Below, piece by piece: positions 55,380 to 64,000 of a stretch of 64,000 bases of DNA. The stretch lies in assembly GCF_014873765.1 (NCBI RefSeq), contig NZ_JADBGG010000010.1:1-64000 (forward strand), given 5' to 3'. The stretch comes from Desulfomicrobium macestii. GTDB taxonomy: Bacteria > Desulfobacterota > Desulfovibrionia > Desulfovibrionales > Desulfomicrobiaceae. Numbering within the stretch: the first letter of the stretch is position 1; each line of letters starts with the position of its first letter. Under the pieces are notes generated by a model. That model did no database searches, was not told the origin of the DNA, and worked only from the letters and a program-made list of their open reading frames with translations. Made by a program: the position numbers and the translations under genes.

Positions 55380-56756
55380 CTAGTAGACGAGTTCAAACTT
55401 CTCTTCCGTTTCATCACGATCCGTGCGGGTCAGGATGAGATCGAGGATTCTGGTCAGCATGTGCAGCCCGCCCTTGTAACCGACGGTCGGAAAGTACTGG
55501 TGGCCGACGCGGTCGAAGATGGGAAACCCAAAGCGCAGGAACGGGATGTCCTCGTCGCGGGCGATGTACTTGCAGTAGGTGTTGCCGATGATCAGATCCA
55601 CGGGCTCGTTCTTGATCCACTGATGCAGCAGGAACATGTCCCCGCCCGCCTTGACGTTGGCCTTGTAACCGGCCTCGGACGTGATCTCGTCGATGCGCTT
55701 CTCGAACTTGTTGCCGGGGGTTCCGGTGACGATGTGCACGGGCTTCATGTCGATGGAGGCCAGGAATTCGGTCAGGGCGATGACCTGATCGGGATCGCCG
55801 ACCAGGGCCACCTTCTTGCCGTGAAAGTACTGGTGCATGTCGGAGATCAGATCGACCAGCTGCCCGCGCTCGAAGGCGATGGTGTCGGGCACGTTCACGC
55901 CCGCGACCTTGCGCAGGGTGTCTATGAAGCGGTCCGTGGCCTTGAGGCCGAAGGGCATGTCGAGCACGGTGCAGGGCACCTTGCACTGGGTGTCCAGCCA
56001 GCGGGCCGCATCGGCCGAGCACCATTCGCCAAGGGCCAGGGTGCCGATGGCGTCGCCGGAGGCGACGAGATCCGCGACCGGAGTGCCGCCATCGGGGAAC
56101 ATCTTGTATTCGCCGTTCAGCGCCCCGTTCAGGACGCCGGAGGTGTCCGGGAAGAGGATGATGTCAAGGCCCATGAGGGTGGCCATGCGCCTCACTTCCT
56201 CCATGTCCGAGGGCTCGACCCAGCCGGGAATGATGTTCACGCGGCCGTTCTTCTTGCCGGTGTTCACGGCGAAGCCCTTGGCCATGCCCTTGACCATGTT
56301 GGAGAAGCCGGTGACATGCGAGCCCACGTAGCTTGGCGTATTGGCGTAGATCACGTGCTTGCCTTCGGGCACCTTGCCGCTCTTCTTGGCCTTGTCGGTC
56401 ATCTGCGGCAGATCGTCGCCTATGGTCTCGGACAGGCAGGTGGTGTGCACGGCGATGACGTCGGGCTCATAGACGGTGAAGATGTTCTCGATGGCCGAGA
56501 CCAGGTTCGCGCCGCCGCCGAAGACCGAGGCGCCTTCGGTGAAGGAGCTGGTGGCGGCCGAAACGGGCTCCTTGTAGTGTCGGGTCAGTGCGCTGCGGTG
56601 ATAGGCGCAGCAGCCCTGGGAGCCGTGAGAGTGCGGCAGGCAGCCGTGAATGCCGAGCGCCGCGTACATGGCGCCGATGGGCTGGCAGGTCTTGGCCGGG
56701 TTGATGGCCAGGGCGCTGCGTTCCTTTATTTCCTTGGGGGTATGTCTAAGTAGCAT
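55380..56756 (-). CDS. nifK: NifK: MoFe protein beta subunit (short form)
   Basis: The 458-residue protein has P-cluster Cys residues in KTCQPIGAMYAALG, HGSQGCCAYHRS and TTCLSETIGDDL, plus FPDTSGVLNG and CTVLDMPFGLKATD. It lacks the roughly 50-residue N-terminal extension of the Azotobacter type, as usual for group III nitrogenases. GAGGAAA precedes the ATG, 12 bases after nifD. Confidence 0.95.
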   Translation of the reverse strand: MLLRHTPKEIKERSALAINPAKTCQPIGAMYAALGIHGCLPHSHGSQGCCAYHRSALTRHYKEPVSAATSSFTEGASVFGGGANLVSAIENIFTVYEPDVIAVHTTCLSETIGDDLPQMTDKAKKSGKVPEGKHVIYANTPSYVGSHVTGFSNMVKGMAKGFAVNTGKKNGRVNIIPGWVEPSDMEEVRRMATLMGLDIILFPDTSGVLNGALNGEYKMFPDGGTPVADLVASGDAIGTLALGEWCSADAARWLDTQCKVPCTVLDMPFGLKATDRFIDTLRKVAGVNVPDTIAFERGQLVDLISDMHQYFHGKKVALVGDPDQVIALTEFLASIDMKPVHIVTGTPGNKFEKRIDEITSEAGYKANVKAGGDMFLLHQWIKNEPVDLIIGNTYCKYIARDEDIPFLRFGFPIFDRVGHQYFPTVGYKGGLHMLTRILDLILTRTDRDETEEKFELVY

Positions 56757-56768
56757 GATTATTTCCTC

Positions 56769-58409
56769 TTATTCCCAGACGTACGTGGCGGACAGTTCCG
56801 GGTTTTCCTGCCAGGGGGCCTTCATGTAACTCCAGACCTTGCTGTTCACGAGGCGGTCGATCTCATGATAGAAATTGACCGCGCCCTGAAAACCGGCATA
56901 GGGACCGCCGGAATCGTAGCTGTGCAGCTGCTTCATGGGGATACCCAGCTTCTGGATGGAGAACTTTTCCTTGATGCCCGCGCAGAAAACATCGGGTTTG
57001 ATGATTTCGACCAGCTTTTCGGCCTCGTACTGATTGAGGTCGTCGATAACGAGGGTCTGATGATCCATGTCCGGGATCAGGCCGTCGTATTCCTTGAACT
57101 TCAGTCCGGCGGCTTCGAGTTTCGCCATCTCTTCGGAGGTCTTGCGCGGGGCGTAACGCTGCTCGTCCGCCTTGACCTCGATTTCCTCGATGTTGCGACT
57201 GTCGGCGTCGACCTTCAGATTCGGGATGACGTGGCGGCCTTCGTAGTCGTCGCGGTGGGCGAACTCGTAGCCCGCGGCCAGGGTCTTCATGCCCATCTCG
57301 GCAAAGAGGTCCTGGTAATGATGGGCGCGGGAACCGCCGACAAAGAGCATGGCGGTCTTGCCTTCGGTGCGGGGACGGATCTCGGCGATGACTTCCTCCA
57401 CCACCGGCATCTCCTCTGCGATGACCTCTTCCACACGGGCGGTCAGGCCCGGATCACCGAAGTATTCAGCGATCTTGCGCAGGGACTTGGCCGTGGATTT
57501 GGCGCCGATGAAGTTGACCTTGATCCACGGGATGCCGAACTTGGTTTCGAGCATGTCGGCCACGTAGTTGATGGAGCGGTGGCACATGACCGCGGACAGA
57601 TCGGCCTTGTGCGCCGAGGCGAACTGATCGTAGGTCGAGTTGCCGGAGAAGGTGGAGATATTGGTGATGCCGCATTTCTTGAGGATGCGGTCGATCTCGA
57701 ACCCGTCGCCGCCGATGTTGTATTCGCCCAAAAGGTTGATCTTGAACTCGCCGGGCTTCTCGGCATCGTTCTCGCCCACCACTTCGCTGAAGATCTTGTT
57801 GTTGGCGATGTGGTGACCGGCGGACTGGCTGACGCCCTTGTATCCTTCACAGCTGAAGGCGAAGACGTTGCAGTCGCCGAACTTGGCCTTCATCTTGCGG
57901 GCCACTGCGTGGATGTCGTCGCCGATGAGACCCACGGGACAGGTCGCGAAGATGGCGATGGCTTTGGGATGGAAGAGGTCGTAGGCTTCCTGGATGGCGG
58001 CCTGGAGTTTCTTTTCGCCGCCGAAGATGATGTCCTGGTCCTGCATGTCCGTGGAAAAACAGTACGGCATGAAGTTTTCCGCGCCCTCGGCCGAAGCGTC
58101 GGTCTGGTTGCGGCGAGTCAGCCAGGAATAGAATCCGCAGCCGATGGGGCCGTGGGTGATGTTGACGATGTCGCGGGTGGGCCCCAGAATGACGCCCTTG
58201 CAGCCGGCGTAGGTGCAGCCGCGCATGGTGATTATGCCTGGAATGGTGCGCACGTTGGCGGAAATTTCAGGGGTCTCGTTGCCCAGGGCCTCGTTGACGA
58301 GGATCTGGGAGGCGCGCTTTCTGGCCACCTTGGGCGGATACTTGGCGAGCATGTCCGCTTTTATGTCCGTGGGCGTCCAGTTGACGAGCTTCTTGGCAGA
58401 TGATGGCAT
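56769..58409 (-). CDS. nifD: NifD: MoFe protein alpha subunit (group III)
   Basis: The 546-residue protein has P-cluster Cys sites (MRGCTYAGCKG, HGPIGCGFYSW, ATCPVGLIGDD), the FeMo-co Cys in VMCHRSINY, and the FeMo-co His in LHSYDSGGPYAGFQG. An insertion of about 50 residues (VDADSRNIEEIEVKADEQRY onward) is typical of group III enzymes of clostridia, methanogens and sulfate reducers. Start MPSSAKKL has AAGGAGAAC upstream. Confidence 0.96.
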   Translation of the reverse strand: MPSSAKKLVNWTPTDIKADMLAKYPPKVARKRASQILVNEALGNETPEISANVRTIPGIITMRGCTYAGCKGVILGPTRDIVNITHGPIGCGFYSWLTRRNQTDASAEGAENFMPYCFSTDMQDQDIIFGGEKKLQAAIQEAYDLFHPKAIAIFATCPVGLIGDDIHAVARKMKAKFGDCNVFAFSCEGYKGVSQSAGHHIANNKIFSEVVGENDAEKPGEFKINLLGEYNIGGDGFEIDRILKKCGITNISTFSGNSTYDQFASAHKADLSAVMCHRSINYVADMLETKFGIPWIKVNFIGAKSTAKSLRKIAEYFGDPGLTARVEEVIAEEMPVVEEVIAEIRPRTEGKTAMLFVGGSRAHHYQDLFAEMGMKTLAAGYEFAHRDDYEGRHVIPNLKVDADSRNIEEIEVKADEQRYAPRKTSEEMAKLEAAGLKFKEYDGLIPDMDHQTLVIDDLNQYEAEKLVEIIKPDVFCAGIKEKFSIQKLGIPMKQLHSYDSGGPYAGFQGAVNFYHEIDRLVNSKVWSYMKAPWQENPELSATYVWE

Positions 58410-58454
58410 GATGTTCTCCTTCGTGTGTCCTGGTTTCAATGGATGAAACCGGCT

Positions 58455-58829
58455 CTATTCAATGGACTTGGCGCCCTTTTCTCCGGTTCTGACCCGTACC
58501 GCGTCGATCATGGGCAAAACGAAAATCTTGCCGTCGCCGGGCTGGCCGGTCCTGTTGACGTCCGTGACGACCTTGACCACCTCCGAGACCAGATCATCGG
58601 TGACCACGACGGTCAGCATGCGTTTGGGATAGAGCTTGCCCTTCTCCCCCAGCACCGCCACCGCTTCCTCGATCCCCTTCCTGGCCCCTTCGAGAGGCTT
58701 CGCGTCCACCAGACCCTTGCCGCGACCGAAAGCCTCATGGGCGAAGAAAGCGACCACGCCCGCGTCCTGCAAAGCCTTCTTGGTCTTGTTCATCATGTTC
58801 ATGCGGATGACCGCGATCACTTCTTTCAT
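58455..58829 (-). CDS. nifI2: NifI2: PII-type nitrogenase regulator
   Basis: The 124-residue GlnB-family protein has MKEVIAVIRMNMMNKTKKAL, a long T-loop without the uridylylated Tyr of GlnB, and GDGKIFVLPMIDAVRVRTGE. With NifI1 it inhibits nitrogenase directly in response to 2-oxoglutarate and nitrogen status in group III systems. It starts 2 bases after the nifI1 stop. Confidence 0.93.
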   Translation of the reverse strand: MKEVIAVIRMNMMNKTKKALQDAGVVAFFAHEAFGRGKGLVDAKPLEGARKGIEEAVAVLGEKGKLYPKRMLTVVVTDDLVSEVVKVVTDVNRTGQPGDGKIFVLPMIDAVRVRTGEKGAKSIE

Positions 58830-58831
58830 GA

Positions 58832-59173
58832 CTATGCTCCTGCCGGGGTGCTGTCGCAGATGCCGGAACTGATGGTGAAGACATCGCTCACGTCGCTGAC
58901 GAAAATCTTGCCGTCGCCGAAAGCGCCCTTGGCGCCGCTGCGGGCGGCCTTCATGATCACGCTGATGACGAAGTCCTTGTCCTCGGCCTTGACCACGCTC
59001 ATGAGCATGGTCTTGGGGATCTCGTCGTAGGTCACTTCGCCGATCTTGATGCCGCGCTGCTTGCCGCGACCGGCCACGGAATATTTGGTCACCGCCGGAA
59101 AACCTGCGTCCATGAGGGCTGCGAGAACGTCGTCGGACTTTTCGGGGCGTACGATTGCTCTGACCATGATCAT
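58832..59173 (-). CDS. nifI1: NifI1: PII-type nitrogenase regulator
   Basis: The 113-residue GlnB-family protein has MVRAIVRPEKSDDVLAAL, a T-loop with AGRGKQRGIKIGEV, and GAFGDGKIFVSDVSDVFTI. The ATG is preceded by AAGGAGAG. It is separated from nifH by a 121-bp palindromic repeat. Confidence 0.93.
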   Translation of the reverse strand: MIMVRAIVRPEKSDDVLAALMDAGFPAVTKYSVAGRGKQRGIKIGEVTYDEIPKTMLMSVVKAEDKDFVISVIMKAARSGAKGAFGDGKIFVSDVSDVFTISSGICDSTPAGA

Positions 59174-59231
59174 ATGTTTTCTCTCCTTCGTTTCTTCTAT
59201 AACTCTTTTTATTATTTAACTTTCACTCCAA

Positions 59232-59352
59232 GGTCGTTCAAAAATTCGTTGTGGCAAGGCGCGAGTCGAATTTGAAGGGTGAAGTGTAGCCGACTACATG
59301 AGCCCTTCAAAATCGGGGAGCAACGCAGTCCAGAACGGATTTTTGGACGACC
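59232..59352. repeat. 121-bp palindromic element between nifH and nifI1
   Basis: The outer arms GGTCGTTCAAAAATTCGTT (59232-59250) and AACGGATTTTTGGACGACC (59334-59352) pair at 17 of 19 positions, the rest being G-U. Inside, GAAGGG/CCCTTC and TGTAG/CTACA form a second stem. It begins 2 bases after the nifH stop and would make a large RNA hairpin in the nif transcript. Confidence 0.9.
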
Positions 59353-59354
59353 GC

Positions 59355-60455
<1,101 letters not shown>

Positions 60456-60471
60456 TGGCACCGACCGTGCA
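60456..60471 (+). promoter_or_regulatory. Sigma-54 promoter of nifV
   Basis: TGGCACCGACCGTGCA keeps the invariant GG-N10-GC spacing and all -24 bases, with G for the first T of the -12 TTGCA. It lies 26 bases before the nifV ATG. Confidence 0.8.
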
Positions 60472-60497
60472 ATGACAAAGCAAACACGGGAGGACGC

Positions 60498-61619
60498 ATG
60501 TTGATCGACACGACACTCAGGGAAGGGGCGCAAATGTTCGGGACCTGCATCCCAAATCAGATCGGAATCGAAATCGCCGGACGCATCGCGGACATGGGTG
60601 TGGAAGAGATAGAGATCGGCTGGATGGGGCAACAGGGACTTGAAGAGTTGGTAAGGGCTCTGCGGCACAGGGGCGCGACCTGTGACCTGAGCGTATGGTC
60701 TCCCTGCCGCACGGTGGATGTGTACCGGGCAGCGGGGCTGGGCATCGACACGATCAACATCGGTCTGCCCGTTTCGGACCTGCACATCGCCGAGCGCCTG
60801 CGCACGGACCGTGACGGCCTGACCGCCATGCTGCGCGAAACCGTGGGCCTGGCCCACTCCTGCGGCATCCGCCGCATCAGCATCGGCCTTGAGGACGTGA
60901 CCCGCGCCGATCAGGAATTCGCCCTGTCCATGGCCCGCATGGCCCGGGACCTCGGCGCCGTGCGCATCCGCCTGGCCGACACGCTGGGCGTCATGACTCC
61001 GACCCGCATCGCCGAACTGGTGCGCTTCTTCGCCGCCGGAGCGGACATGGAGATCGCCATCCACTGCCACAACGATTTCGGCATGGCCACGGCCAACGCC
61101 ATCACGGCCCTGGAAGCGGGCGCGCACTGGGCCGACGTCTCGGTGCTCGGAATCGGCGAGCGCTCGGGCATCTCCGCCCTGGAGGAAGTGGCAGGTCACC
61201 TGCGGCTGGTGCAGGGCTACGATATCTACGACATGAATCTGGTGCGCGGACTGTGCGACATGGTGGCCGAACTCGCGCGCATCCCGGTGGCACGCAACCG
61301 GCCGGTTTCAGGCGATGACATTTTCGCGGCCGAATCGGGCCTGCACGTGGACGGCATCCTCAAAAACCCGGCGCTCTTCGAACCCTACGACCCGGCCCAG
61401 ACAGGAGCCAACCGCATCCTGGCCCTGGGCGCCAAGGCCGGACGAGGCGCGGTCAGGACCATGCTCCGCCAGGTGGGCCTTGAAGGACCGCTGCACTCCA
61501 TCGGCAGTCTGGTGGACACCATCCGCCAGCGCGCCGCCGGCGCGGGCCGCCCCTTGAGTCAGGTCGAGGTGCAGGATCTGGCCAAGACACAGAATTGCCT
61601 GGAAGGCGGGATTTGCTGA
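60498..61619 (+). CDS. nifV: NifV: homocitrate synthase
   Basis: The 373-residue enzyme condenses acetyl-CoA with 2-oxoglutarate to give homocitrate, the organic part of FeMo-co. It shows DTTLREGAQMFG, the metal-site HCHNDFGMATAN, GIGERSGISALEE and SGLHVDGILKNP, as in the HMGL-like synthase family. GGGAGGACG precedes the ATG. It is transcribed divergently from nifH with its own sigma-54 promoter. Confidence 0.92.
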   Translation: MLIDTTLREGAQMFGTCIPNQIGIEIAGRIADMGVEEIEIGWMGQQGLEELVRALRHRGATCDLSVWSPCRTVDVYRAAGLGIDTINIGLPVSDLHIAERLRTDRDGLTAMLRETVGLAHSCGIRRISIGLEDVTRADQEFALSMARMARDLGAVRIRLADTLGVMTPTRIAELVRFFAAGADMEIAIHCHNDFGMATANAITALEAGAHWADVSVLGIGERSGISALEEVAGHLRLVQGYDIYDMNLVRGLCDMVAELARIPVARNRPVSGDDIFAAESGLHVDGILKNPALFEPYDPAQTGANRILALGAKAGRGAVRTMLRQVGLEGPLHSIGSLVDTIRQRAAGAGRPLSQVEVQDLAKTQNCLEGGIC

Positions 61620-61772
61620 GACAAGAGGAAAAGCGGACCGAAGAGCTGAAGCTCCGGGTCCTCAAGCGCACGGCAGGAACGCACAGCGGGAACAAGCCCG
61701 GCGGACTCGCGACGCATTTTGGGCGAACGTCGGACGAAAGATGAAAGAACATCAACGCGGATTGGAGGCCCC

Positions 61773-61958
61773 ATGCTCATTAACAGAATACAGGCGCGCA
61801 TCTTCGCCCAGCTCAGCGAGCGGTTGAACATGGACCGCGACGAATATGTCCACGCCCACTCGCGGCACTATCTCGGCAGGCTCGTATCCAGTCTGGAGAG
61901 CCTGACCGAGGAGGACGGCGACTTGTGGATTGCCAGGGCGTATTTGCAGTCCCTGTGA
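61773..61958 (+). CDS. Small unidentified protein
   Basis: The 61-residue frame starts at MLINRIQARIF with TTGGAGGCCCC upstream and encodes an acidic, probably helical protein (QLSERLNMDRDEYVHAHSRHY). It lies 153 bases downstream of nifV on the same strand. No family is recognised; it could be a nif-associated small protein. Confidence 0.5.
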   Translation: MLINRIQARIFAQLSERLNMDRDEYVHAHSRHYLGRLVSSLESLTEEDGDLWIARAYLQSL

Positions 61959-61993
61959 CGAAAGAGCTGGAAAAATGAACGCATCGTCAGGCA

Positions 61994-63361
61994 TCAAGCC
62001 TGCTTGGAGCCGATTTTTTCAAGAATTGTCTTGGCACGTTCGAAATTCGGGTCACATTTCAATGCAGCCTTCATGAACCGCTCCACTTCCTGAAGGCGGT
62101 TCATCTGAAAATAGACCATCCCGATATTGAAGGGGATGAGCGGTGATTCCTGAAGCAGGTCGGGAGTAGCCGAAATCGCTTTTTCAAACTCGCAGACGGC
62201 CTTGTAATGCTCCTTTCCCTGGGCATAGGCCATGCCCATGTTGTAGTGCAAACCTCCCTCGTTCGGAATCACGCCCAGCGCCTGCTGGTAGGTCTGCACC
62301 GCGCCCTTCCAATCACCTTTCTTGCGTAGCGAAACGCCCATTTCATTGACCATCCACAGGTCCTCGCGGGTCATGTCGCTGCCCTTGGTTTCAAGCGCCT
62401 GGTTCATGAACTGGATACTCTGCTCGGGATTGATTTCACGGAGTTTCACGCCGATATCCATGAGCGTTGAGGCAAGCATGTCGTTGGCCTGTGAGCGAAC
62501 TATATTGACTGCGTCCTGATAAAATTTCCTGGCCTTATCTTCCTGGCCATCCTTGCTGTACTGCTCTCCAATATTGATTTTTCTCGTGTGATTCAAAGGA
62601 GATATCTTATCCATGAGCAGCAGGTATCTGATATATTCTTTGGGATCGTTGATTTCGAAATAAAGATCCGCAAGTTTTTGCAAGGGCTTCAGGTTGAGTC
62701 GTGATTCCTTGACAGCCTCTTTATAAAAAAATTCAGCATCTTTGAATTTTCCATTCTTTCTGGCAATATCGCCCTTGAGAACCATGCAAATGGAACTGCC
62801 TGGTTTCTCTTCAAGCAACATGTCTATCCTTGAATCAGCCTCTTCATACTGCCCTTTCTCTATCAGTTCCCTAATATTTTCGACTTCAGTGTGGAACATG
62901 TTTGAAGGCTTTATCGTAAAAGCAATTTTTTGAATTATATTATTTATTGAAATTGGCTTTACGATGATTGAATCGACATCGTTTTCCGCGATGAATGAGA
63001 CATATTCTTCGGAAACCTCAGGCGTGATGCAAATAATTTTCAGTCTGTTCCGAAAAACATCCTTCAAGGATTTGAAATCAAAAACATTGGATCTTCCATT
63101 AATTTTAGATTCGATGAACATGACCACTTGCGAACTGGTATCCAGAAGTTCTCGGCATTTCTTTCCGATATCAGCAGACGCATGTGCAATAGCGAGCGAA
63201 TCGTAATTCAGCCCCATGGTACGCAATGCTCCGCGCATTGTTCTTATGAATATATCGTCATTGGTGACAATAAAAAAAGAACCGTTCTGATTCTGCAAAA
63301 AATTTATGACTATTCTATCATAAATCGGGGCAATTTCTTTTCGTATGAGCTTGTGAGACAC
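61994..63361 (-). CDS. Receiver-like domain plus TPR repeat protein
   Basis: The roughly 455-residue protein has an N-terminal receiver-like fold (FFIVTNDDIFIRTMRGAL, VDSIIVKPISINNII) in which the expected phospho-Asp position reads MFIESKING, so it is probably not phosphorylated. About eight TPR-type helix pairs follow (for example GDWKGAVQTYQQALGVIPNE, HYKAVCEFEKAIS). The likely start is GTG (VSHKLIRK) after AGAGG; a TTG 21 bases earlier is also open. The 5' half is clearly more AT-rich than neighbouring genes. A scaffold role is inferred. Confidence 0.75.
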   Translation of the reverse strand: MSHKLIRKEIAPIYDRIVINFLQNQNGSFFIVTNDDIFIRTMRGALRTMGLNYDSLAIAHASADIGKKCRELLDTSSQVVMFIESKINGRSNVFDFKSLKDVFRNRLKIICITPEVSEEYVSFIAENDVDSIIVKPISINNIIQKIAFTIKPSNMFHTEVENIRELIEKGQYEEADSRIDMLLEEKPGSSICMVLKGDIARKNGKFKDAEFFYKEAVKESRLNLKPLQKLADLYFEINDPKEYIRYLLLMDKISPLNHTRKINIGEQYSKDGQEDKARKFYQDAVNIVRSQANDMLASTLMDIGVKLREINPEQSIQFMNQALETKGSDMTREDLWMVNEMGVSLRKKGDWKGAVQTYQQALGVIPNEGGLHYNMGMAYAQGKEHYKAVCEFEKAISATPDLLQESPLIPFNIGMVYFQMNRLQEVERFMKAALKCDPNFERAKTILEKIGSKQA

Positions 63362-63734
63362 AAAAAAACCTCTGAGATACAAATATATGAAATGGGCATA
63401 CTACGCCCGGAATCAAAAATAAAATAAACAAACCTCACAAAAGGCCCTCTCAAGCAAAGCCGGGATAATGATAAGGCATTGTACCGCCCCGGGCAACCTT
63501 TGTAATACACCGAAATATTTCAGAATATTATCCCGGCACATATTCGGGACCACACACCCGGGCCACTGCCAAGCCCGCGTCATCACTTGAAAGGCAATTC
63601 CTCAAAACTTCCGGCAGTTATCCCAAGCGAAACGAACCGGACCGGACTTGAGCAAGTCGGCCACCGCGAAGTCAAGACCCGATTTTCCTGAATGCTGAAA
63701 CGTGAGAATAACGGCAAGGTTGTGATCATCGTCA
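63362..63734. other. Gene-free region upstream of the TPR gene
   Basis: No coding frame here has a ribosome site or recognisable domain. A 69-codon minus-strand frame near 63583-63792 is Arg/Ser-rich and crosses a palindrome. The AT-rich part near 63400-63540 probably carries the TPR gene promoter. Confidence 0.45.
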
Positions 63735-63766
63735 GCGGAGGCGGCCGGATGACCGGCCGCCTCCGC
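63735..63766 (-). terminator. Strong hairpin after the dctM gene
   Basis: GCGGAGGCGGCCGG and CCGGCCGCCTCCGC form a perfect 14-bp stem with loop ATGA, 48 bases past the dctM stop. No T-run follows. Confidence 0.6.
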
Positions 63767-63814
63767 CGCAGCAGTGTGCCGCTACGGCGCAAAGGGGACG
63801 GTCACGACCGGCGC

Positions 63815-64000
63815 TTACATGCCTGCGGCGATCATGGGCAGGTAGACGACCAGGGCCAGCGCACCGAGCAGGACTGCGAGGTAGGGAAGTATGGCTCTGG
63901 AAATGCGTTCGATGGGCAGGCCCGTGATGGACGAGGCCACGTAGAGATTGATGGCCACGGGCGGCGTGACCATGCCGATGGCCAGGCCGACCACGATGAT
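63815..64000 (-). CDS. dctM: TRAP transporter large permease (DctM), C-terminus, partial
   Basis: The last 61 residues, continuing off the window edge, read VGLAIGMVTPPVAINLYVAS, then SITGLPIERISRAILPYLAV and end LPMIAAGM. GxxTPPVGxNLYV is the hallmark of DctM-type TRAP permease C-termini, which import C4-dicarboxylates or other organic acids. The small subunit and binding protein would lie beyond the edge. Confidence 0.9.
   Translation of the reverse strand: MIVVGLAIGMVTPPVAINLYVASSITGLPIERISRAILPYLAVLLGALALVVYLPMIAAGM

Noticed and set aside
61613-61744. 43-codon TTG-start frame overlapping the nifV stop
   Set aside because: It has no ribosome site and a rare start codon, and the basic sequence matches nothing known.
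63583-63792. 69-codon minus-strand frame
   Set aside because: It is Arg/Ser-rich, crosses a 14-bp palindrome and lacks a ribosome site.

Overview
The window looks like a chromosome segment of a sulfate-reducing deltaproteobacterium of the Desulfovibrionales (Desulfomicrobium/Desulfovibrio-like). The reasons are high GC, a complete hdrCBA-flxDCBA operon (NADH dehydrogenase/heterodisulfide reductase), a group III nitrogenase operon with nifI1 and nifI2 between nifH and nifD, a ferritin-like protein, a C4-dicarboxylate TRAP permease, and long palindromic intergenic repeats. No phage, CRISPR array, rRNA or tRNA was seen. Taxonomy is inferred from gene content only.

Layout. 1-0.5 kb: the 3' end of an unknown gene, then a field of short palindromic repeats. 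0.5-9.9 kb (mostly minus): a small lipoprotein, a YgjP-type metallopeptidase, an oversized PEP synthase, pyruvate carboxylase with a C-terminal zinc ribbon, and its biotin ligase. 10-16.6 kb (minus): a chemotaxis-type operon, STAS-cheA(hybrid)-cheW-cheB-cheR. 16.9-19 kb: a REC-PAS-GGDEF-EAL protein. 19.1-23 kb (minus): a flavoprotein, typA and a zinc-finger protein. 23.2-26.6 kb (plus): an FMN riboswitch with ribB, ybaK and a NERD-domain membrane protein. 26.7-30.1 kb (minus): a phosphonate/phosphate-type ABC transporter phnDCEE. 30.6-37.9 kb (minus): a ferritin-like protein and hdrCBA-flxDCBA.

38.2-47.5 kb is the most unusual block. A cytoplasmic arylsulfate-sulfotransferase-family beta-propeller, a glutaredoxin fused to an unidentified domain, a lipoyl carrier (GcvH type) and a dihydrolipoamide dehydrogenase form a minus-strand operon. 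Next to it are an outer-membrane channel-like protein, a Crp/Fnr-family regulator, an SLC13-type anion transporter and a lipoate-protein ligase. Glycine cleavage P and T proteins are absent. A 16-base motif occurs upstream of the sulfotransferase, channel and transporter genes, suggesting one regulon.

47.7-49.8 kb: two PilZ proteins and a D-Ala-D-Ala carboxypeptidase. 50.2-61.6 kb: the nif region. nifH-nifI1-nifI2-nifD-nifK-nifX-like-ferredoxin-nifE-nifN-nifB lie on the minus strand, with nifV divergent on the plus strand. Both sides of the nifH/nifV gap carry sigma-54 (-24/-12) promoters, and hairpins punctuate the operon. 61.7-64 kb: a small unknown protein, a receiver-like/TPR protein, and the C-terminus of a TRAP transporter DctM subunit.
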